A stretch of 64,000 nucleotides of DNA from Inquilinus sp. Marseille-Q2685 (GTDB lineage: Bacteria > Pseudomonadota > Alphaproteobacteria > DSM-16000 > Inquilinaceae). The stretch covers positions 1,797,540-1,861,539 of the forward strand of contig NZ_CAKAKL010000001.1 in the NCBI RefSeq assembly GCF_916619195.1, read 5' to 3'. Positions 43,686 to 52,219 of this stretch are shown here, one piece after another (position 1 is the first letter of the stretch; each line of letters begins with the position of its first letter). The notes beneath the pieces are model-generated. The model did not search any database. It was given only the letters and a program-made list of their open reading frames with translations, and was not told the DNA's origin. The translations under genes and the position numbers were made by a program.

Positions 43686-44246
43686 ATGGAGAAGGACGAG
43701 ACAAGCCTCGCGGCCTTGCCTGCCGACGCGTCCTGCGATCCGGCGGGGGCCGCCGCGGCGCTGATCGAGGACGTCCGCCGCGGGCTGGTGCGGGACCCGG
43801 CCGCCGCTCGCGCCGCCGCGGTGCGGCTGGTGACGCTGCTGACGCTCTCGGGCGTGGCGGAAGGCACCCGCGGCGGGCTGGCCCCGTGGCAGAAGCGCCG
43901 GGTCGACCGCTACCTGCGGCGGTCCCTGCACCGGCCGCTGCGGATCGAGGAGCTGGCGGAACAGGCGGCGCTGAGCATCAGCCACTTCGCCCGCGCCTTC
44001 AAGGACAGCTTCGGCACCACCCCGCACGGCTACATCATCCGGCTGCGGCTGGAACAGGCCCAGCGGCTGATGCTGACCACCCGCGACCCGCTGAGCCAGA
44101 TCGCCCTGGCCTGCGGCCTGGCCAGCCAGTCGCATCTGTCGAAGCTGTTCCGCCGCTGGCTCGGCGAAACGCCGAGCGCCTGGCGCCGGCGCAACCAGAC
44201 GGGGGCCGTCACGCCCCCACTTCCATCACCAAGGAGCCCATCATGA
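43686..44246 (+). CDS. AraC-family transcriptional regulator (short form)
   Basis: This is a 186-aa regulator. The C-terminal ~100 residues hold the double helix-turn-helix: RIEELAEQAALSISHFARAFKDSFGTTPHGYI and LSQIALACGLASQSHLSKLFRRWLGETPSAWRR. The N-terminal ~75 residues are too short for a usual ligand-binding cupin and have no recognised motif. GGAGGACGCAAGG precedes the ATG. Its stop overlaps the Ohr start (ATGA), so it likely controls the Ohr and hydrolase genes. Confidence 0.9.
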   Translation: MEKDETSLAALPADASCDPAGAAAALIEDVRRGLVRDPAAARAAAVRLVTLLTLSGVAEGTRGGLAPWQKRRVDRYLRRSLHRPLRIEELAEQAALSISHFARAFKDSFGTTPHGYIIRLRLEQAQRLMLTTRDPLSQIALACGLASQSHLSKLFRRWLGETPSAWRRRNQTGAVTPPLPSPRSPS

Positions 44247-44659
44247 CCCGCATCGAAAAGGTGCTGTACACCGGCAGGACCCACACCACCGGCGGCCGCG
44301 ACGGCATGGCCCGCAGCTCGGACGGCCGGCTGGACATCAAGCTGTCGCCCCCGGGCGGCCCGGGCACCGGCACCAACCCGGAGCAGCTGTTCGCCGCCGG
44401 CTGGTCGGCCTGCTTCATCGGCGCGATGGGCCGGGCGGCGAGCGAGATGAAGGTCACCCTGCCGGCCGACCGGGCCGTCGATGCCGAGGTCGATCTGGGC
44501 ACCACCGACGGGGCCTTCTTCCTGCAGGCCCGGCTGACCGTCAGCCTGCCCGGCCTGGACCGCGAGGTCGCCCAAAAGGTGGTCGAGGCCGCGCATCAGA
44601 TCTGCCCCTATTCCAAGGCCACCCGCGGCAACATCGACGTGACCCTCACCGTGGCCTGA
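44243..44659 (+). CDS. Organic hydroperoxide resistance protein (Ohr/OsmC family), second copy
   Basis: This is a 138-aa thiol peroxidase with catalytic cysteines at 57 (AGWSACFIGA) and 121 (HQICPYSKATR). The ATG overlaps the AraC stop by four bases, with AAGGAG about nine bases upstream. It is a diverged paralogue of the Ohr at 38767-39192. Placement inside a hydrolase/AraC set rather than beside OhrR suggests induction by a chemical signal other than generic peroxide. Confidence 0.93.
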   Translation: MTRIEKVLYTGRTHTTGGRDGMARSSDGRLDIKLSPPGGPGTGTNPEQLFAAGWSACFIGAMGRAASEMKVTLPADRAVDAEVDLGTTDGAFFLQARLTVSLPGLDREVAQKVVEAAHQICPYSKATRGNIDVTLTVA

Positions 44660-44697
44660 GCCGCAGCTCTCCGCCGGTCCCGAAGGAAGAAGTCCCC

Positions 44698-45732
44698 ATG
44701 CCCGAAGACATCGATCTCCCGCGCCGCCGCCTGTTCGGCACCGCGCTGACGGCCCTGGCCGCCGCCCCCTTCGTCGCGATCGGCCCGGCTGCCGCGCAGA
44801 CCATGGCCGCGGCCGCCCCGGCCAGGTCCGGCGCCAGCTTCGGCCCGATCAAGCAGATCGACGCCGGCGACCTGACCGTCGGCTATGCCGAGGCCGGCCC
44901 GGCCGACGGGCCCGTGGTGCTGCTGCTGCACGGCTGGCCCTACGACATCTACAGCTTCGTCGACGTCGCGCCGGTCCTGGCGAAGGCCGGCTACCGGGTG
45001 ATCATCCCGTATCTGCGCGGCTACGGCACCACCCGGATCCGGTCGGAGGCGACGGTCCGCAACGGCGAGCCGGCAGCCCTGGCCGTGGACATCATCGCCC
45101 TGATGGACGCGCTGAAGATCGAGAAGGCGGTCATCGGCGGCTTCGACTGGGGCGCCCGCACCGCGTGCATCGTCGCGGCGCTGTGGCCGGGGCGCTGCCG
45201 GGCGCTGGTCTCGGTCAGCGGCTACCTGATCAGCAGCGTCGCCGCCGGCAGGAAGCCGCTGCCGCCGAAGGCCGAATTCCAGTGGTGGTATCAGTTCTAC
45301 TTCGCCACCGAGCGCGGCCGCGAGGGCTACAGCCAGAACCGGCACGACTTCAACAAGCTGATCTGGCAGCTCGCCTCGCCGCAGTGGCGGTTCGACGACG
45401 CCACCTTCGACCGCAGCGCCGCGGCTTTCGACAACCCGGACCATGTCGACATCGTGATCCACAACTACCGCTGGCGGATCGGCCTGGCCGAGGGCGAGAA
45501 GCGTTACGACGAGCTGGAGCAGAAGCTGGCCCAGGGCCCCGTGATCACGGTGCCGACCATCACCATGGAAGGCGACGCCAACGGCGCGCCGCACCCGGAG
45601 CCGGCCGCCTATCGCGGCAAGTTCTCGGGCAGGTATGAGCACCGCACCGTCACCGGCGGCATCGGCCACAACCTGCCGCAGGAGGCCCCCGAGGCCTTCG
45701 CCCAGGCCGTGCTCGACGTCGCCAGGCTCTGA
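44698..45732 (+). CDS. Tat-exported alpha/beta hydrolase with Asp nucleophile
   Basis: This is a 344-aa protein with a Tat-like leader (PRRRLFGTALTALAAAP) ending near AAAQ. HGWPYDIYSF, GGFDWGARTA with the predicted Asp nucleophile, and GIGHNLPQEAP with the catalytic His make an epoxide hydrolase/dehalogenase-type triad. The gene is a clear relative of 25201-26085, which lacks an export signal. It is downstream of the Ohr gene by 38 bases and probably cotranscribed. Confidence 0.9.
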   Translation: MPEDIDLPRRRLFGTALTALAAAPFVAIGPAAAQTMAAAAPARSGASFGPIKQIDAGDLTVGYAEAGPADGPVVLLLHGWPYDIYSFVDVAPVLAKAGYRVIIPYLRGYGTTRIRSEATVRNGEPAALAVDIIALMDALKIEKAVIGGFDWGARTACIVAALWPGRCRALVSVSGYLISSVAAGRKPLPPKAEFQWWYQFYFATERGREGYSQNRHDFNKLIWQLASPQWRFDDATFDRSAAAFDNPDHVDIVIHNYRWRIGLAEGEKRYDELEQKLAQGPVITVPTITMEGDANGAPHPEPAAYRGKFSGRYEHRTVTGGIGHNLPQEAPEAFAQAVLDVARL

Positions 45733-45747
45733 CCCCGGGAGGCCGCC

Positions 45748-45936
45748 ATGAGCCTGTCGTTCCTCCGCCGCTTCGCCGCCGGCGCCATGCTCGGCGCCGC
45801 GGGCAGCTTCGCCGCCGCCTGCGGCGCCCTGGGCGAGCAGGTCCGCTACGCCCCGGCGCCGGTGGCCCGGCTGGGCACCCGGCCGGAGCCGACACCGCCC
45901 GGCGAAGCCCCGTCGGCGAAACGGCCCGGCCGATGA
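45748..45936 (+). CDS. Small secreted or lipoprotein-like peptide
   Basis: This is a 62-aa product with a strong GGGAGG ribosome site five bases before the ATG. The first ~25 residues look like a signal peptide (FLRRFAAGAMLGAAGSFAAAC), and Cys25 could be a lipidation site although the box AAAC is not ideal. The rest is Pro-rich. It starts 16 bases after the hydrolase gene. No family is recognised. Confidence 0.5.
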   Translation: MSLSFLRRFAAGAMLGAAGSFAAACGALGEQVRYAPAPVARLGTRPEPTPPGEAPSAKRPGR

Positions 45937-46005
45937 CCGCCTGACGACTACAGCGTGCCGGTCCCACCGCCGGCGCCACGGCCTGAGTGCCGTCCCAGCC
46001 AAAAG

Positions 46006-46081
46006 TCGATGTATCTCATTGAATATAACGTTGACGACCTTTCGGCAGCGGCCCATCGTGATATCCTACCGAATACATCGA
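46006..46081. promoter_or_regulatory. Paired inverted sites flanking the DUF2325 promoter region
   Basis: TCGATGTAT (46006-46014) recurs exactly inverted as ATACATCGA (46073-46081), 58 bases apart, with a TTGACG box (46031-46036) between. The second site lies just before the ATAGGAG ribosome site. The spacing would allow looping or two bound dimers. Confidence 0.45.
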
Positions 46082-46094
46082 TAGGAGTCCCGGC

Positions 46095-47342
46095 ATGCCG
46101 ACCCTGCCGGTTTCCGCGCCTCTGTTCCGGACGGCCTCGATGCCGATGCCGCCCCCTGTGGCTATCCCGCGTCCACCGATCGCAAGTGAGGATCTCGCCC
46201 TCCCGGCCAAGGGCCGCGACCGGATCTGGGAGCTGTCGCCGAACCTGCACTGCTCGGTGGTCGGCACCTGCCTGTCGACCGGCGACCTGCGGCAGCTCTT
46301 CGTCAAGCTGAACGACCCCGATGCGCGGACCGCCTCGGACCACGCACTGCACGGCCGGGCCGTGCGGGCGGCCGGGCAGAAGGAGGTCGCCGGCAAGCTG
46401 CTGAACAAGCTGCTCGACAAGCGGCACGAGGCCGCGATCAGGCGCTTCGCCAAGGCCCGCACGGCGGCGGAGGTGCGGGTGCTGTGGCAGGAGGCGCTGG
46501 AGCGCGGCGACATCCCCGGCGCCTATTGGGCGGTGCTGAGCCACCCGGCCACCGACGGGCCGCTGGCGCAGGAGGTGTATGGCGAGGTGCACATGCTGTC
46601 GCATCTCGTCGGCATGTCGAACCGCGCCGACATCGCCCGGCTGCGGCATCTGGAGCAGGAGCTCGGCGCCCGCGACGATCGGATCGCCCGGCTGGAGGAG
46701 CGGCTGCATCAACTGGGCGCCGCGCGCGAGGCCCTGGCCCGGCGGGGGACGGAGTTGGAGCAGGCGGCGCGGCGCCAGGCCATGGCGCCGGCTCCCGCCG
46801 CCCAGGCGGACGACGAGGCGCTGCGCCGGCGCCTGACCGACGAGCAGGCGCGGTCCGCTTTGCTGGCCGAACGGCTGGCGGCGCAGGGCGAGGCCGTCGC
46901 CCGGCTCACCGGGCGGGCGGAGCAGGCGGAGGGGCGGGTCGCAGTGCTGCAGGGCGAGCTCGCCGCGCTGGAAGCGACGCTGGCCGAGCGGGCGGAACCC
47001 GGCGAGGCGCAGAGACCGGCGCCTGCGCTTCAGGGGCAGACCCTGCTCTATGTCGGTGGCCGGCCGAAGCAGGTCGAGCAGCTGCGGGCCCTGGCCGCGC
47101 GGCTCGGCGGCGTGCTGCTGAGCCATGACGGCGGCGTCGAGGACAGCCCGACGCTGCTGCCGGGCCTGGTCAGCCAGGCCGATATCGCCTTCTTCCCGGT
47201 CGACTGCGTCAGCCACCACGCGGCCGGCCAGGTGAAGCGCCTGTGCCGCGAAGCCCGGAAACCCTTCGTGCCGCTGCGCACCGCCAGCCTGGCCAGCTTC
47301 GCCGCCGCGGTGGGAGCGATGGACGCGGTCGCGGCGGAGTAG
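46095..47342 (+). CDS. DUF2325 domain-containing coiled-coil protein
   Basis: This is a soluble 415-aa protein. Residues about 45-165 are helical and unassigned. About 180-310 is a long coiled coil (LRHLEQELGARDDRIARLEERL and similar heptads). The C-terminal ~95 residues form a DUF2325 domain: LLYVGGRPKQVEQLRALA, LLSHDGG and QADIAFFPVDCVSHHAAGQVKRLC. The latter resembles a receiver-like Rossmann fold with conserved Cys/His. Function of the family is unknown. A ribosome site AGGAG is eight bases before the ATG. Confidence 0.85.
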   Translation: MPTLPVSAPLFRTASMPMPPPVAIPRPPIASEDLALPAKGRDRIWELSPNLHCSVVGTCLSTGDLRQLFVKLNDPDARTASDHALHGRAVRAAGQKEVAGKLLNKLLDKRHEAAIRRFAKARTAAEVRVLWQEALERGDIPGAYWAVLSHPATDGPLAQEVYGEVHMLSHLVGMSNRADIARLRHLEQELGARDDRIARLEERLHQLGAAREALARRGTELEQAARRQAMAPAPAAQADDEALRRRLTDEQARSALLAERLAAQGEAVARLTGRAEQAEGRVAVLQGELAALEATLAERAEPGEAQRPAPALQGQTLLYVGGRPKQVEQLRALAARLGGVLLSHDGGVEDSPTLLPGLVSQADIAFFPVDCVSHHAAGQVKRLCREARKPFVPLRTASLASFAAAVGAMDAVAAE

Positions 47343-47396
47343 CCCAGCGACATCCCGCAGCGGGGCGGGAGGGCCGGAAGCGGCCCGAGGAGCTTG

Positions 47397-47717
47397 CTAT
47401 TTCTCGTCGAGATAGCCGGCCTCGCGCGACCATTCAGCCATGGCGCGCGAAATCTCCTCGGCAGACGAGAAGAAGGAGGTCGCAGGCCAGCGGACATCGC
47501 CCGGCGACGCGCCCCAGACCAGATGAACGATGGCGAACCCGCCGTCAGGCATCGCGACGACAACATCGTCATTCGCATCGCTTCGGCCGATGACTCGAGC
47601 CTGTCTGCCCCATAGCGGATGAGGGGGTGTGACCTCGAACTCGAGCCGCCGCTGCAGGGCGACCGCCACCTTGCCCTCCGATACCGGCGCCCAGGGCCTG
47701 ACGAACTCGATTCCCAT
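47397..47717 (-). CDS. Conserved-looking small hypothetical protein
   Basis: This is a 106-aa soluble protein with no signal or membrane segment. It begins MGIEFVRPWAPV and contains a plausible beta-rich middle (VVVAMPDGGFAIVHLVW) and a C-terminal helix (FSSAEEISRAMAEWSREAGYL). Codon use and lack of antisense-type low complexity favour a real gene. Function unknown; the size and shape are reminiscent of small immunity-type proteins, but that is only an impression. Confidence 0.6.
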   Translation of the reverse strand: MGIEFVRPWAPVSEGKVAVALQRRLEFEVTPPHPLWGRQARVIGRSDANDDVVVAMPDGGFAIVHLVWGASPGDVRWPATSFFSSAEEISRAMAEWSREAGYLDEK

Positions 47718-47768
47718 GACGTCAGCCTAGCGCAGGAATCGATTCTCCTGCAGAGGGACATCGCCCTC

Positions 47769-48806
47769 CTACCCGCCCAGCATCACCCGGTCGCTCTCGC
47801 GCGGCACCAGCTCCAGCGGCCAGAGATCCTGGACCAGGCGGCCGTCATACTCCCCGGCGTGGTCCGGCATGGTCGCCAGCAGCGCCTCGGCCAGCCTCAC
47901 GCCGAGATCGTGCAGCGACAGGCGGAAGCAGGTCAGGGCCGGCGACAGGAAGCGGCTGAACGGGCTGTCGATCATGCCGCCGATCACCGCGACCTCCCGG
48001 CCGGGCCTGAGGCCGGCCTCGTTCAGCCGGCGATAGGCGCCGACCACCATGCGCTCGTTGACCACGAACAGCGCGGTGGGCGGCGGCCCGCGCTGCAGCA
48101 GCGCGTCGACCAGCCGGTAGCCGCCGGCCTCGGTCATTTCCTCCGCCTGCACCAGCGCCTCGTCGAAGCCGATGCCGTGCCTGGCCAGGGCCTGGCGGTA
48201 GCCGTCCAGCAGCACGTGACCCTGCATCAGGTCGTGCCCGGCATTGCCGAGGGCGATGCGGCGGTGGCCGAAGCCGGCCAGCCGGCCGACCGCGGTCTCC
48301 GCCGCCTGGCTGAAATCGAGATCGAGCCAGGGATGGCCGCCGCCGGACAGGCTGCGGCCCAGCGCCGCGAAAGGGAATCGGCGCTGGACCAGGAAGTCGA
48401 GCCGCGGGTCGATCCGCCGGGTCCAGGGCAGCAGGATGCCGTCGGCCAGGCGCCGCTCCACCACCCGGCGCAGCTGCGCCTCGTGGTCGCCGTCCGGCGT
48501 GTTCAGCAGCACGATCAGGTCGAGCCCGTGCCGGGCCAGCACCTCCTGCACCCCGTCGAACAGGCCGATGAAGAACGGCTCGCCATAGGGCTCCGGCCCG
48601 CTATAGGCCTGCAGCATGAAGGCGATCGCCCGCGTCGACCCCTGGCGCAGGCTGCGGCCCGACTGGTTCGGCGAATAGCCGAGTTCCGCCGCCGCCTCCA
48701 GCACGCGCCGCCGTGTCTCCGGATTGACGTCGCCTCGGCCGTTGAAGGCGCGGGAGACGGTCCCGATCGAGATGTCCAGATGCTTCGCGAGCTCGCGGAT
48801 TCCCAA
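47769..48806 (-). CDS. LacI-family transcriptional repressor (TTG start)
   Basis: This is a 345-aa regulator. From TTG 48806 the protein opens MGIRELAKHLDISIGTVSRAFNG, the LacI helix-turn-helix at its usual place; GGGAGGG lies about eight bases upstream, which decides the start. The sugar-binding core follows (FFIGLFDGVQEVLARHGLDLIV onward). It diverges from the CUT1 sugar operon with a perfect LacI-type operator between, so it is very likely the repressor of that operon and perhaps of itself. Confidence 0.92.
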   Translation of the reverse strand: MGIRELAKHLDISIGTVSRAFNGRGDVNPETRRRVLEAAAELGYSPNQSGRSLRQGSTRAIAFMLQAYSGPEPYGEPFFIGLFDGVQEVLARHGLDLIVLLNTPDGDHEAQLRRVVERRLADGILLPWTRRIDPRLDFLVQRRFPFAALGRSLSGGGHPWLDLDFSQAAETAVGRLAGFGHRRIALGNAGHDLMQGHVLLDGYRQALARHGIGFDEALVQAEEMTEAGGYRLVDALLQRGPPPTALFVVNERMVVGAYRRLNEAGLRPGREVAVIGGMIDSPFSRFLSPALTCFRLSLHDLGVRLAEALLATMPDHAGEYDGRLVQDLWPLELVPRESDRVMLGG

Positions 48807-48869
48807 GCGATGCCCTCCCTTCCGCGGCGACAGAGTGCAACCGAACGCATCGCCAATGCCAGAACCGGA

Positions 48870-48913
48870 TTGACAGCCCGATATCGCCGACATCAATATC
48901 GTAAACGTTTACG
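48870..48913 (+). promoter_or_regulatory. CUT1 operon promoter with perfect LacI-type operator
   Basis: TTGACA (48870-48875) and CAATAT (48894-48899) are spaced 18 bases. The perfect 14-bp palindrome CGTAAACGTTTACG (48900-48913), a classic LacI/GalR-family site, begins immediately after, so repressor binding would block initiation. Confidence 0.8.
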
Positions 48914-48959
48914 GCGACACAATCGAACAATCTGCCGGCAGTCGAGGAGCGAAACCCAA

Positions 48960-49991
48960 GTGCGAGCTGTGCTTGCCGGATGCGGCGCCATGAGCCGGGC
49001 CTGGCTCGAAGCCGCCCGCCAGATCGAGGGGCTGGAGGTCGTCGGCCTGGCCGACCTGGACTCGGAGCGGGCACGGGGCCGCGCCGCCGAGTTCGAGCTG
49101 GCTGGCGCCGAGATCGGCACCGACGTCCCGGCCCTGCTGGACCGGCTGCAGCCCGACATCCTGTTCGACGTGGTGGTGCCGGACGCGCGCCGCGACGTGG
49201 TGCTGGCCGGCCTGGCCCGCGGCTGCCACGTGCTGAGCGAGAAGCCGATGGCCGACAGCCTGGACGCTGCGCGCGAGCTGGTGGCGGCGGCGAAGGCGGC
49301 CGGGCGGGTGCACGCGGTGGTGCAGAACCGGCGCTACCATCCTGGCATCCGCCGGCTGCAGCGGGCGGCATCCGGCGGCCTGATCGGCGACATCACCGGC
49401 GTGCATTGCGACTTCTTCGTCGGCCCGCATTTCGGCGGCTTCCGCGAGGAGATGCGGCATGTGCTGCTGCTGGACATGGCGATCCACACGCTGGACGCCG
49501 CCCGGCTGGTCGCCGGCCGCCGCCCCCTGGCCGTCTACTGCCACGAGAGCAACCCGGCCGGGTCCTGGTACGCCCACGGCGCCAGCGCCCATGCCATCTT
49601 CGAGCTGGAGGGCGGCGCCGTCCTGACCTATCGCGGCAGCTGGTGCGCCGAAGGTCTGCGCACGAGTTGGGAGAGCCAGTGGCGCCTGGCCGGCACCAAG
49701 GGCAGCCTGAGCTGGGACGGGGCCGAGGGCTTCCGCGCCGAGGTGGCGACCGACCGGCGCGACGGGCTGTTCTTCGAGCCCGCCACGGTCGAGGTGCCGC
49801 CCTTGGTTTCGGCCGACCGCACCGGCGGCCATCTCGGCGTCATCCGCGATTTCGTCGACGCGATCCGCACGGGCACCGAGCCGGAGACGGTCGGCCACCA
49901 GAACTTCCACAGCCTCGCCATGGTCTTCGGCGCGATCGAGAGCGCGCGCCAGGGCCGCCGCGTGGCCATCCAGACGATCGAGGAACCATGA
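48960..49991 (+). CDS. Gfo/Idh/MocA-family oxidoreductase
   Basis: This is a soluble 343-aa NAD(P)-dependent oxidoreductase. GTG 48960 is chosen because GAGGAG sits ten bases upstream and the chain then starts at the Rossmann strand (RAVLAGCGAMSRAW). EKPMADSLDAA holds the family catalytic lysine motif, and LLLDMAIHTLDAARL the substrate-side Asp/His. First gene of the CUT1 operon, it probably oxidises the imported sugar or polyol, working with the TIM-barrel isomerase that overlaps its stop. Confidence 0.92.
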   Translation: MRAVLAGCGAMSRAWLEAARQIEGLEVVGLADLDSERARGRAAEFELAGAEIGTDVPALLDRLQPDILFDVVVPDARRDVVLAGLARGCHVLSEKPMADSLDAARELVAAAKAAGRVHAVVQNRRYHPGIRRLQRAASGGLIGDITGVHCDFFVGPHFGGFREEMRHVLLLDMAIHTLDAARLVAGRRPLAVYCHESNPAGSWYAHGASAHAIFELEGGAVLTYRGSWCAEGLRTSWESQWRLAGTKGSLSWDGAEGFRAEVATDRRDGLFFEPATVEVPPLVSADRTGGHLGVIRDFVDAIRTGTEPETVGHQNFHSLAMVFGAIESARQGRRVAIQTIEEP

Positions 49992-50911
49992 CCAGCAGCA
50001 CCAAGCCCGTCCGGGCCAACCACCAGGACATCCGCATCGGCACCATGGTGCGAGCCAATGGCGACGACCCGGCCGGCTATGTCCGCCAGATCATCGCCCA
50101 CGGCTTCGAGAGCATCGAGCCGTTCTTCTGGCAGACGCTGGGCGGCAAGGACATTCCGCGCCTGGCCGCCGAGATCCGCGAGGCGATCGGCGACAGCGGC
50201 GTCACCGTCGGCGCGCTGGGCATCTTCGGCAACCCGCTGGAGGACCAGGCGCAGGACCGCGAGACCTTGGCTGGCTGGGAGGCGCTGATCGACAACGCCC
50301 ATCTCTTCGGCACCGACATCGTCGCCGGCTTCACCGGCCGGGTGCGCGGCCGGCCGCTGGAGGAGAGCCTGCCGCGATTCAAGGAGGTGTTCGGCCGGCT
50401 GGCGAAGCGCGCCGCCGACAAGGGCGTGCGCCTGGCCTTCGAGAACTGCCCGATGGAGGGCAGCTGGAAGACCGGCGACTGGAACATCGCCCACAACCCG
50501 GCGGCCTGGGAGCTGATGTTCGACGCCCTGCCGGACGACAATCTCGGCCTGGAATGGGAGCCGTGCCACCAGCTCTACTACCTGATCGACCCGGTGCCGC
50601 AGATCCGGCGCTGGGCGCCGAAGATCTTCCACGTCCACGGCAAGGACGCGACCGTGCGCTGGGACGTGGTGAAGGAGCACGGCGTCCACGGCAAGGTCCC
50701 CTTCGCCTTCCACCGCACCCCCGGCTTCGGCGACACCGACTGGACCCGGGTGATCACCGAGCTGCGGCTGGGCGGCTTCAGGGGCGCGATCGACATCGAG
50801 GGCTGGCACGACCCGGTCTACCGCGACGACCTCGAGATGACCGGCCAGGTGCAGGGCTTGCGCTACCTGCAGCGCTGCCGCGGCGGGGAGTTCGTCGCCA
50901 ACCCGCAATAG
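49988..50911 (+). CDS. Sugar phosphate isomerase/epimerase (AP endonuclease 2-type TIM barrel)
   Basis: This is a soluble 307-aa TIM-barrel protein. Family landmarks are HGFESIEPFFW near the start, LAFENCPMEGSW and LGLEWEPCHQLYY with metal-ligand Glu/His, and GAIDIEGWHDPVY at the end. Its ATG overlaps the oxidoreductase stop (ATGA). Paired Gfo/Idh plus TIM-barrel enzymes are typical of inositol-like or keto-sugar pathways. Exact substrate is not evident. Confidence 0.92.
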   Translation: MTSSTKPVRANHQDIRIGTMVRANGDDPAGYVRQIIAHGFESIEPFFWQTLGGKDIPRLAAEIREAIGDSGVTVGALGIFGNPLEDQAQDRETLAGWEALIDNAHLFGTDIVAGFTGRVRGRPLEESLPRFKEVFGRLAKRAADKGVRLAFENCPMEGSWKTGDWNIAHNPAAWELMFDALPDDNLGLEWEPCHQLYYLIDPVPQIRRWAPKIFHVHGKDATVRWDVVKEHGVHGKVPFAFHRTPGFGDTDWTRVITELRLGGFRGAIDIEGWHDPVYRDDLEMTGQVQGLRYLQRCRGGEFVANPQ

Positions 50912-50937
50912 AACAACCAACACAGTGGAGGAAGCTC

Positions 50938-52152
50938 ATGTCCAGGACCCTGCGACTCTTGTTGGGAACCGCCGCCCTTCTCGCCTCCACCCTGGCCCAG
51001 GCCGAGCCGGTGACGCTGGAGGTCTGGACCCATGACGACGAGGGCGAGTTCACCTATGTGCTGGCCAGGGAGTTCGCGGCCAAGCACCCCGACATCAAGG
51101 TCAACATCAAGCACGTCAACTTCGCCGATGTGGTGAACGACTCGATGCGCGCCTACGCCGCCGGTTCGGCGCCGGACGTGATCGGCATCGACAACCCCGA
51201 GACCGCGATGTTCGCGGCGCGCGGCGTGCTGCTGGACCTGACGCCCTATGTCGAGCAGTCGCAGGTGATCAAGGCCGACGCCTTCTATCCCGGCCCGCGC
51301 AACTCCTCGACCTGGGACGGCAAGCTCTACGCCATCCCACGCGCCTCCAACACCCTCGCCCTCTATTACAACGCCGACATGTTCAAGGCGGCGGGCCTCG
51401 ACCCTGACAAGCCGCCGCAGACCTGGGACGAGCTGTACCAGACGGCAAAGAAGCTGACCGACCCGAGCAAGAACGTCTACGGCCTCGCCTTCTCCGCCAT
51501 CGGCACCGAGGAGGGCACCTTCCAGTTCCTGCCCTTCATCCAGAGTGCCGGCGCCGATTACGACAGCGTCGGGTCGGACGGTGCGGTGCGGGCGCTGGAA
51601 TTCTGGCAGAAGCTGCTGGACGAGAAGCTGGCCTCGCCCGACACGCTGATCCGCAGCCAGCACGATTCGTCCGGCACCTTCAACGCCGGCAGCGCCGCCA
51701 TGGTCATCTCCGGCCCCTGGGAGCTGCCGTTCATGGCCAAGGAGGCCAAGTTCGACTATCGCGTCGCGCTGTTCCCGGTGGAGAAGGAGGGCAGCCCGCG
51801 CGCCTCCGCCCTCGGCGACTTCAACAACGTGATCTTCAAGACCTCCAAGCACCCGAAGGAGGCGTTCATGCTGCTGGAGTACATCTACTCGCAGAACCAC
51901 CGGATCTGGAACGAGTTCGGCCTGCTGCCGCCGGTCCAGAACGCCAAGGCCGACTCGCCGCAATGGCCGCAGGCCTATGCCGTGTTCACCGAGCAGATGC
52001 AGTACGCCCGGCCGCGCGGCCCGACCCCGGACTGGCCGAAGATCTCGAAGGCGATCCAGACCGCCATCCAGTCGACGCTGACCCACCAGACCGACGCCAA
52101 AGCCGCGCTCGCCACCGCCCAGTCGACGATCGACCGCGTGCTGAAGAAGTGA
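50938..52152 (+). CDS. Sugar ABC transporter substrate-binding protein, family 1 (CUT1)
   Basis: This is a periplasmic binding protein of 404 aa. A signal peptide ends at AQAE. The mature chain opens VTLEVWTHDDEGEFTYVLAREF and contains GKLYAIPRASNTLALYYNADMFKAAGLD and GSAAMVISGPWELP, typical of MalE/UgpB-class proteins. GGAGGAAG precedes the ATG. A strong hairpin repeat separates it from the permease genes, which may favour its higher expression. Confidence 0.94.
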   Translation: MSRTLRLLLGTAALLASTLAQAEPVTLEVWTHDDEGEFTYVLAREFAAKHPDIKVNIKHVNFADVVNDSMRAYAAGSAPDVIGIDNPETAMFAARGVLLDLTPYVEQSQVIKADAFYPGPRNSSTWDGKLYAIPRASNTLALYYNADMFKAAGLDPDKPPQTWDELYQTAKKLTDPSKNVYGLAFSAIGTEEGTFQFLPFIQSAGADYDSVGSDGAVRALEFWQKLLDEKLASPDTLIRSQHDSSGTFNAGSAAMVISGPWELPFMAKEAKFDYRVALFPVEKEGSPRASALGDFNNVIFKTSKHPKEAFMLLEYIYSQNHRIWNEFGLLPPVQNAKADSPQWPQAYAVFTEQMQYARPRGPTPDWPKISKAIQTAIQSTLTHQTDAKAALATAQSTIDRVLKK

Positions 52153-52182
52153 GGACGACCGGACACGATCTGATCATTCAAG

Positions 52183-52214
52183 CTCCCCCTCCCCTCGCGG
52201 GAGGGGGCAGGGGG
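52183..52214 (+). repeat. GC-rich hairpin repeat, family C copy 2 (half-element)
   Basis: CCCCCTCCC (52185-52193) pairs with GGGAGGGGG (52199-52207) around CTCGC. It matches the left hairpin of the element at 34726-34888 with longer arms. Its 3' tail AGGGGG also serves as the ribosome site of the next gene. Confidence 0.75.
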
Positions 52215-52219
52215 TGTCG

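Noticed and set aside
47619..48959. Long open frame running in phase upstream of the Gfo/Idh oxidoreductase gene
   Set aside because: It lies antisense to the LacI gene, has Arg/Gln-rich composition typical of antisense GC-rich DNA, and the GTG at 48960 with its ribosome site starts exactly at the Rossmann strand.
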